Shown here: piece by piece, positions 31,343 through 35,858 of the stretch
How positions within the stretch are numbered: position 1 is the first letter of the stretch
How the letters are laid out: every line of letters starts with the position of its first letter
Source: Actinomycetes bacterium
Lineage (GTDB): Bacteria; Actinomycetota; Actinomycetes; Streptosporangiales; Streptosporangiaceae
Direction of reading: 5' to 3'
Assembly (NCBI GenBank): GCA_021792855.1
Contig: JAJYTW010000021.1
Span: 1 to 35,858 of the forward strand
DNA length: 35,858 bases
The notes under the pieces: model-generated
What the model saw: the letters and a program-made list of their open reading frames with translations, nothing else
Told to the model about the DNA's origin: nothing
The model's database searches: none
Program-made: the position numbers and the translations under genes

Positions 31343-32296
31343 TTGTCCCGTCCAGCAGCCAGGCACCGCAAATCCCAGCCCCGGCGAGCAGCCGATCGGC
31401 CGGCGTCCGCGCGACACCGGAAGCCGTCACCGCTCGCCACCGCCACCCAGTGGCGTCCCGGTCTCACCGTTGGCGCCGTGGCCGGAGCCGCGGTGCTCGC
31501 CACGGTCGTCGGGTCCACCGCGACCGGATGGTCGCCGCTCGGATCGAGCGGCCTCGGCCTAGACGCCGCAGGCACCTCGGCCCACGCCGCGACCGGCGCT
31601 CAGCAGCCGCTAGGCACCGCCGTCCGGACGGCCCGGCTGCCGGTGCCGCCACAGAGCCTCGCCCACGCCGGAACCTTCCACGGCAGGCAGCCCAGGCCCA
31701 GCGCCACGAGGTCCACCGAGTACCGGGGACGGCACCGGGCGCCGACTCCCACCGCGTCCGCGACACCGGCGGCGACGCCGTACCTGAACCCGCTGCGCGG
31801 CATCTCCGGCCTGCTCCCCGAACGGGTGGACATGGGCGTGGACTTCGCCGGCACCGGGCCGATCTATCCGATCGGTGACGCGGTGATCACCTCCGCGTCC
31901 GGGAGCAACTACGGCTGGCCGGGCGGCGGCTGGATCACCTACCGGCTCACTTCCGGCCCGGCCGCCGGGCTGACCGTCTACGTGGCCGAGGACGTGACCC
32001 CCACGGTCCAGGTCGGCCAGGCCGTCACGCCATCGACCGAGATCGCCAACATGTGGGCCGGCGGCGACGGGATAGAGACCGGCTGGGGGCAGGCAAGCAC
32101 GTTCTCCGCCGAGTCGCAGCTTCCCGAGGCCGGCGGGATCAGCGGGGGCGGGCCGTTCCCGACCCTGGTCGGGCTGAATTTCGAGGAGTTGCTGCAGTCC
32201 CTCGGAGTCCCCGCGGCCAATAACGTCGGCCAGTCCGGCTACGGCATCCTGCCGGCCGGCTACCCGACCAACTGGCCGGCCCTGCTGGGCGGCTGA
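31343..32296 (+). CDS. Exported M23-like protein lacking zinc ligands
   Basis: Predicted 317-aa exported or membrane-anchored protein. A basic N-terminus (RPAARHRKSQPRRAA) leads to a hydrophobic segment near residues 38-60, then a Pro/Ala/Thr-rich linker, then a C-terminal beta domain with VDMGVDFAGTGPIYPIGDAVITSASG. This follows the pattern of M23/LytM peptidases, but the expected H-x-G start is replaced by D-M-G and the later H-x-H by VAE, so a zinc site is not visible. It may bind rather than cut peptidoglycan. The TTG start is chosen for GAGG eight bases upstream; a GTG at 31283 is also open. Downstream 32297-32425 shows no gene. Confidence 0.72.
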   Translation: MSRPAARHRKSQPRRAADRPASARHRKPSPLATATQWRPGLTVGAVAGAAVLATVVGSTATGWSPLGSSGLGLDAAGTSAHAATGAQQPLGTAVRTARLPVPPQSLAHAGTFHGRQPRPSATRSTEYRGRHRAPTPTASATPAATPYLNPLRGISGLLPERVDMGVDFAGTGPIYPIGDAVITSASGSNYGWPGGGWITYRLTSGPAAGLTVYVAEDVTPTVQVGQAVTPSTEIANMWAGGDGIETGWGQASTFSAESQLPEAGGISGGGPFPTLVGLNFEELLQSLGVPAANNVGQSGYGILPAGYPTNWPALLGG

Positions 32297-32425
32297 GCCC
32301 GCGCCCGACGGGCCTGGGATGATCGGCCCTGGAGCAACGGCAGCAACCCCCACAGCAGGCCCGCGCACCGGTCGCCGGCAACGACGGCGGGCGCGCCGGG
32401 CGCTGGCAGTCGGAAAGTGAGTGAG

Positions 32426-33439
32426 ATGACCGAGCCAGACCCGCGGATAATCGCCGGCGAGAACATCGGCCAGATCGACGCGACCCAGATTCCCAGGTAC
32501 GGCGGCGCGGCGACGTTCGCGCGGCTGCCGAGGATCGACGAGGTCGCCCGCGCCGACGTCGTCATCGTCGGGGTCCCGTTCGACAGCGGCGTCAGCTACC
32601 GGCCAGGTGCCAGGTTTGGTCCCGCCCACATCCGCGAGTCGTCCCGGCTGCTCCGCCCGTACAACCCGGCGATGGGCGTCTCCCCGTTCGCCACCCAGCA
32701 GGTCGTCGACGCCGGCGACCTGGCCGCGAACCCGTTCAGCATCGACGAGGCGATCACCAGCATCGAGCGCGGCGCGCGGTCGCTGCTCGAGCGGGTGCCG
32801 CACCTGCTGACCCTGGGCGGCGACCACACCATCGCGCTGCCGTTGCTGCGGGCCATGGCCGGCGTGCACGGGCCGGTCGCCGTCGTGCACTTCGACGCCC
32901 ACCTGGACACCTGGGACACCTACTTCGGCGCCGAGTACACCCACGGGACCCCGTTCCGGCGGGCCTCGGAGGAGGGCCTGCTCGACCGTTCCGGCTGCCT
33001 GCACGTGGGGATCCGCGGGCCGCTGTACTCCGAGGCGGACCTGAGCGAGGACTCCGGGCTTGGCTTCCAGGTCGTCTCCGCGCCCGAGGTGGATCATCTC
33101 GGCGTGACCGGGATCGTGCAGCGGATCGCGGACCGGGTCGGCGACCGGCCGGTGTACGTCTCGGTCGACATCGACGTGCTCGACCCGGCGCACGCGCCCG
33201 GCACCGGCACCCCCGAGGCGGGCGGCCTGTCCAGCCGTGAACTGCTCGCCGTGCTGCGGTCGTTCGGCACGCTGAACCTGATCGGCGCGGACATCGTCGA
33301 GGTGGCCCCGAGCTACGACCACGCCCAGATCACCGGGATCGCCGCCGCCCACGTCGGGTACGAGCTTGTGTCCGCGCTCGCCGCCGGACGGACCGGTTCG
33401 GGCGGGGCCGGAACGGCCGGGACCGGAGCGGCCGGCTAG
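32426..33439 (+). CDS. speB: Agmatinase/ureohydrolase
   Basis: Manganese-dependent ureohydrolase of 337 aa. The metal motifs are complete: GGDH (131-134), DAHLD (157-161) and [22 protein letters not shown]. The substrate loop sits around YRPGARFGP. The family releases urea from agmatine, arginine, guanidinobutyrate or similar guanidino compounds; the length and the TGTPEAGG motif suit agmatinase. The ATG at 32426 is preferred to the GTG at 32417 because GGAAA lies nine bases upstream of it. The last 20 residues are a Gly/Thr/Ala tail from a GC-rich repeat. It is followed 10 nt later by the LhgO-like gene. Substrate within the family is not certain. Confidence 0.88.
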   Translation: MTEPDPRIIAGENIGQIDATQIPRYGGAATFARLPRIDEVARADVVIVGVPFDSGVSYRPGARFGPAHIRESSRLLRPYNPAMGVSPFATQQVVDAGDLAANPFSIDEAITSIERGARSLLERVPHLLTLGGDHTIALPLLRAMAGVHGPVAVVHFDAHLDTWDTYFGAEYTHGTPFRRASEEGLLDRSGCLHVGIRGPLYSEADLSEDSGLGFQVVSAPEVDHLGVTGIVQRIADRVGDRPVYVSVDIDVLDPAHAPGTGTPEAGGLSSRELLAVLRSFGTLNLIGADIVEVAPSYDHAQITGIAAAHVGYELVSALAAGRTGSGGAGTAGTGAAG

Positions 33440-33449
33440 GACCCCGGCC

Positions 33450-34688
33450 ATGCCCGGGCACGGCTACGACCTCGCGGTGATCGGGGCGGGCATCGTCGGC
33501 CTGGCGGTCGCCAGGGAGTTCCTGCTCCGCCGTCCCGGCGCGCGGGTGGTTGTCGTGGACCGGGAGCGGGCCGTCGGGCAGCACCAGACCGGCCACAACT
33601 CCGGGGTGATCCACAGCGGCATCTATTACGTGCCGGGCTCGCTGAAGGCGCGGCTGTGCGTCGAGGGCGCCCGGCTGATGTACGCCTACTGCGAGCAGCA
33701 CCAGATCCCGCACCAGCGGTGCGGGAAGCTCATCGTCGCCATCAGCGAGGATGAGCTTCCCCGCCTCGCCGACCTCGAGGCACGCGGCAGGGCGAACGGC
33801 GTGCCCGGGCTGCGCCGGCTGACCGCGGCCCAGATCGGGGAGGTCGAGCCAGGCGCCCGCGGGGTCGCCGCACTGCACTCCCCGGCCACCGGCATCGTCG
33901 ACTACGGCGCGGTGGCCGCCGCGATGGAGCGCGAGCTACGGGACGCCGGGGCGGACTTCGCCCTGGGGCGAGAGGTCACCGCGGTGCGCCGGGACCGCGG
34001 CCGGACCGTCCTGGCCACCAGCGCCGGGCCGATCGCCGCCGCCTGGGCGATCGGCTGCGCGGGTCTGTGGGCTGACCGGCTGGCGGTCCGGGCCGGGGCG
34101 CCCGCCGATCCGCGGATCGTGCCGTTCCGCGGCGCCTACCTCAGGCTCGCCCCCGGGCAGGGCCAGATCGTGCGCGGCATGATCTACCCGGTGCCCGATC
34201 CGGACCTGCCCTTCCTCGGCGTGCACATCACCCGGCGCATCGACGGCAGCGTGCTTCTCGGGCCGACGGCACTGCTGGTCGCGGCCAGGGACGGCTACCG
34301 GCCATGGCCAGCCACGCCCGCCGCCGTGCCGCGGCTGCTCGGCGACCTGCGCGAGACGCTCGCCTGGCCGGGCACCTGGGGCGTCGCCCGGCGGTTCTGG
34401 CGGACCGGAATCAGCGAGATCCGGCTGGCCGCCAGCCGGCCCGCCTTCACCCGGGCCTGCGCCCGTTACCTGCCCGGGCTGTCGGCGGCGGCGATCGCGC
34501 CGGGCGCGATGGCCGGCGTCCGCGCCCAGGCCGTGGCCAGGGACGGGCGCCTGGTCGACGACTTCGCGATCTCCGACACCCCGGGGGCGACGCACGTGCG
34601 CAACGCCCCGTCCCCGGCGGCGACCTCCTCCCTCGCGCTGGCCAGGGAGATCGTGGACCGGGCGGAGCGGGCCGGCCTGCGGGGTTGA
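33450..34688 (+). CDS. lhgO: L-2-hydroxyglutarate oxidase-like FAD protein
   Basis: FAD-dependent oxidoreductase of the DAO family, 412 aa. The dinucleotide site VIGAGIVGLAVAREFLLRRPG is at the N-terminus, and the HNSGVIHSGIYYVPGSLKARLCVEGA stretch is diagnostic for LhgO/L2HGDH proteins. Later motifs include CGKLIVA, ATGIVDYGAVAAAM and FLGVHITRRIDGSVLLGP. Family enzymes oxidise L-2-hydroxyglutarate to 2-oxoglutarate with electrons going to quinone or oxygen. The ATG at 33450 removes an overlap with the agmatinase gene that a longer frame would create. A tandem place after agmatinase may reflect joint amine or glutamate-family catabolism, but that is a guess. Confidence 0.9.
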   Translation: MPGHGYDLAVIGAGIVGLAVAREFLLRRPGARVVVVDRERAVGQHQTGHNSGVIHSGIYYVPGSLKARLCVEGARLMYAYCEQHQIPHQRCGKLIVAISEDELPRLADLEARGRANGVPGLRRLTAAQIGEVEPGARGVAALHSPATGIVDYGAVAAAMERELRDAGADFALGREVTAVRRDRGRTVLATSAGPIAAAWAIGCAGLWADRLAVRAGAPADPRIVPFRGAYLRLAPGQGQIVRGMIYPVPDPDLPFLGVHITRRIDGSVLLGPTALLVAARDGYRPWPATPAAVPRLLGDLRETLAWPGTWGVARRFWRTGISEIRLAASRPAFTRACARYLPGLSAAAIAPGAMAGVRAQAVARDGRLVDDFAISDTPGATHVRNAPSPAATSSLALAREIVDRAERAGLRG

Positions 34689-34713
34689 GTCTCCACCTAC
34701 CGGAGGGCCCACG

Positions 34714-35673
34714 ATGGACGGCATGGACGAGCGCGGCCCGTTGCTCTCGATCGGGGAAGTGTCCCGGCATACCGGCATGCCGGTGAAGACGATCAGGTTC
34801 TACTCCGATCGTGGCCTGGTCCCGCCGGCCGCCCGGAGCGCGGCCGGCTACCGGCTGTACGACCTGGACGCGTTCGCCCGGCTCGACCTGGTGCGGACGC
34901 TCCGTGACCTGGGGCTCGGCCTGGCCAGCATCCAGCGGGTGCTGGACCGGCAGGAGAGCCTGGCCGACCTCGCCGACGTGCACGCGCGGGCACTGCAGGC
35001 ACGGATCAGGGACCTGCGGCTGCGCCGCGCCGTGCTGCTCGCCGTCGCTCGCCGCCGATCGACACCGAGGGAGACCGAACTCATGAGCAAGCTCGCCAAG
35101 ATGTCCGCCACCGAGCGGCGCGCGCTGATCAGCAGCTTCATCGACGAGGTCTGCGCGGACCTCGAGCCACGCCCGGACATGGAGCCGATGCTGCGCTCGG
35201 CCATGCCCGATCTGCCCGACGACCCGGCCCCCGAGCAGGTGGAGGCCTGGATCGAGCTAGCCGACCTGGTGCGGGACCCGGACTTCCGGACCTCGGTCCG
35301 CACGATGATGCGGTACCAGGCGAGCCAGCAGGCACCGGGCGGCGGCCAGACGCAGCCGGACCCCGCGACCCAGGCCGCGCTGGCGCAGGCCGTTCACGCC
35401 CAGGCCGGCCAGGCGCTCGCCGAGGGTGTCGACCCCGCCTCGGCGGCGGCACGACCGGTCGTCGACTCGATCGCCGCGCAGTGGATGGTCGCCTACGGAC
35501 GCCCCGATGACGCCGCCGGCCGGCGTGCGCTGCGTGAGCAGATCGAGGTATTCGCCGATCCAAGGGCCGAGCGCTACTGGCAGTTGCTGGCGATCATCAA
35601 CGGCTGGCCGGCCCGACCGGCCATGGCGCCGGAATTCGCCTGGCTGGCCAGCGGACTGACGGCGGCCGGCTGA
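34714..35673 (+). CDS. MerR-family transcriptional regulator
   Basis: Regulator of 319 aa. The MerR HTH begins with LLSIGEVSRHTGMPVKTIRFYSDRGLVPPA and continues with AGYRLYDLDAFARLDLVRTLRDLGLGLASI. A dimerisation helix and a large C-terminal domain (about 120-319) follow, with an Ala/Gln-rich stretch near 205-235 and an REQIEVFADPRAERYWQLLAIINGW segment; this part may bind an effector. The start follows GGAGG nine bases upstream. It lies 25 nt after lhgO and may be in the same transcription unit. No cysteine pattern for metal or redox sensing is visible. Confidence 0.88.
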   Translation: MDGMDERGPLLSIGEVSRHTGMPVKTIRFYSDRGLVPPAARSAAGYRLYDLDAFARLDLVRTLRDLGLGLASIQRVLDRQESLADLADVHARALQARIRDLRLRRAVLLAVARRRSTPRETELMSKLAKMSATERRALISSFIDEVCADLEPRPDMEPMLRSAMPDLPDDPAPEQVEAWIELADLVRDPDFRTSVRTMMRYQASQQAPGGGQTQPDPATQAALAQAVHAQAGQALAEGVDPASAAARPVVDSIAAQWMVAYGRPDDAAGRRALREQIEVFADPRAERYWQLLAIINGWPARPAMAPEFAWLASGLTAAG

Positions 35674-35680
35674 GGCGGCG

Positions 35681-35728
35681 CCGGGACACCGGGACACCGG
35701 GACACCGGGACACCGGGCCACCGGGGCA
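35681..35728. repeat. 8-nt tandem repeat, 6 copies
   Basis: CCGGGACA repeats four times exactly from 35681 to 35712, with two altered copies (CCGGGCCA, CCGGGGCA) to 35728. It starts 8 nt after the merR stop and carries no gene. Confidence 0.88.
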
Positions 35729-35744
35729 GCCGACCTGGGCCCCG

Positions 35745-35800
35745 CCTGGCGCCGCCAGGCCGGGTTCGGCTCCGGGCGATCAGGCCGGGGTCGGCTCCGG
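35745..35800. repeat. Short hairpin and 19-nt direct repeat at the window end
   Basis: CCTGGC and GCCAGG pair around three bases at 35745-35759, a weak terminator candidate for merR. AGGCCGGGTTCGGCTCCGG at 35757-35775 recurs at 35782-35800 with one change. I see no gene between 35674 and the window end. Confidence 0.6.
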
Positions 35801-35858
35801 ACCGACCAGCCCGGCGGGCCCGGACCCGCCGGGCACCGGGCCGGAGTCGTCGGCCGGG

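Noticed and set aside
1-35858. Prophage, transposon or CRISPR content
   Set aside because: No integrase, transposase, cas gene, spaced repeat array or structural phage gene was recognised; the tandem repeats seen are simple minisatellites.

Overview
The window is about 36 kb of very GC-rich DNA. It has GTG and TTG starts, AGGAGG-type ribosome binding sites, chains of genes overlapping by ATGA, and GC-rich hairpin terminators without T tracts. Together with an EtfD-type membrane oxidoreductase, this points to an Actinomycetota (actinomycete) chromosome. I cannot name the genus. I see no rRNA, tRNA, CRISPR array, intact insertion sequence or prophage.

Region 1 (1-13776, minus strand) is one tightly packed operon of 15 genes. 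Read 5' to 3' it encodes: TusA; a DsrE-family protein; sHdrC1, sHdrB1 and sHdrA; an unrecognised 265-aa protein; an HdrD-like iron-sulfur protein; a lipoate-protein-ligase-like protein; a GcvH-like lipoate-binding protein (LbpA type); a radical-SAM protein; an sLpl-type ligase; a second radical-SAM protein; EtfB; EtfA; and EtfD, cut off by the window edge. This is the sulfur-oxidising heterodisulfide-reductase-like (sHdr-LbpA) pathway with its own lipoate assembly machinery. It is joined in one transcription unit to an electron-transfer flavoprotein and a membrane quinone reductase. The inferred flow is: sulfane sulfur on TusA/DsrE, then sHdr with lipoyl-LbpA, then EtfBA, then EtfD, then (mena)quinone. 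This is the most interesting system in the window.

Region 2 (13777-15922) is the probable control region. It holds inverted repeats upstream of the operon, a divergent small zinc-ribbon-like gene, two paralogous ArsR-family regulators resembling SoxR/sHdrR but with a single cysteine, a GC-rich tandem repeat and a long hairpin.

Region 3 (15923-19166) holds a secreted multidomain protein with a possible metalloprotease motif, a strong terminator, a small membrane protein and a TetR regulator.

Region 4 (19246-25634, minus) is an operon of a glutamine-synthetase-like enzyme, RpiR regulator, FluG-type amidohydrolase, M20 amidohydrolase and amino-acid permease. It looks like a gamma-glutamylation or amine/amide utilisation unit, with a candidate operator and promoter upstream. 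Region 5 (25707-28317) pairs an acyl-CoA (oxalyl-CoA-like) synthetase with a ketopantoate-reductase-family enzyme. Region 6 (28387-31046) pairs a DUF2236/MpaB-like protein with an ABC1/UbiB-like kinase. Region 7 (31343-35858, plus) holds a degenerate M23-like exported protein, an agmatinase, an L-2-hydroxyglutarate oxidase-like flavoprotein, a MerR regulator and a terminal repeat-rich stretch.
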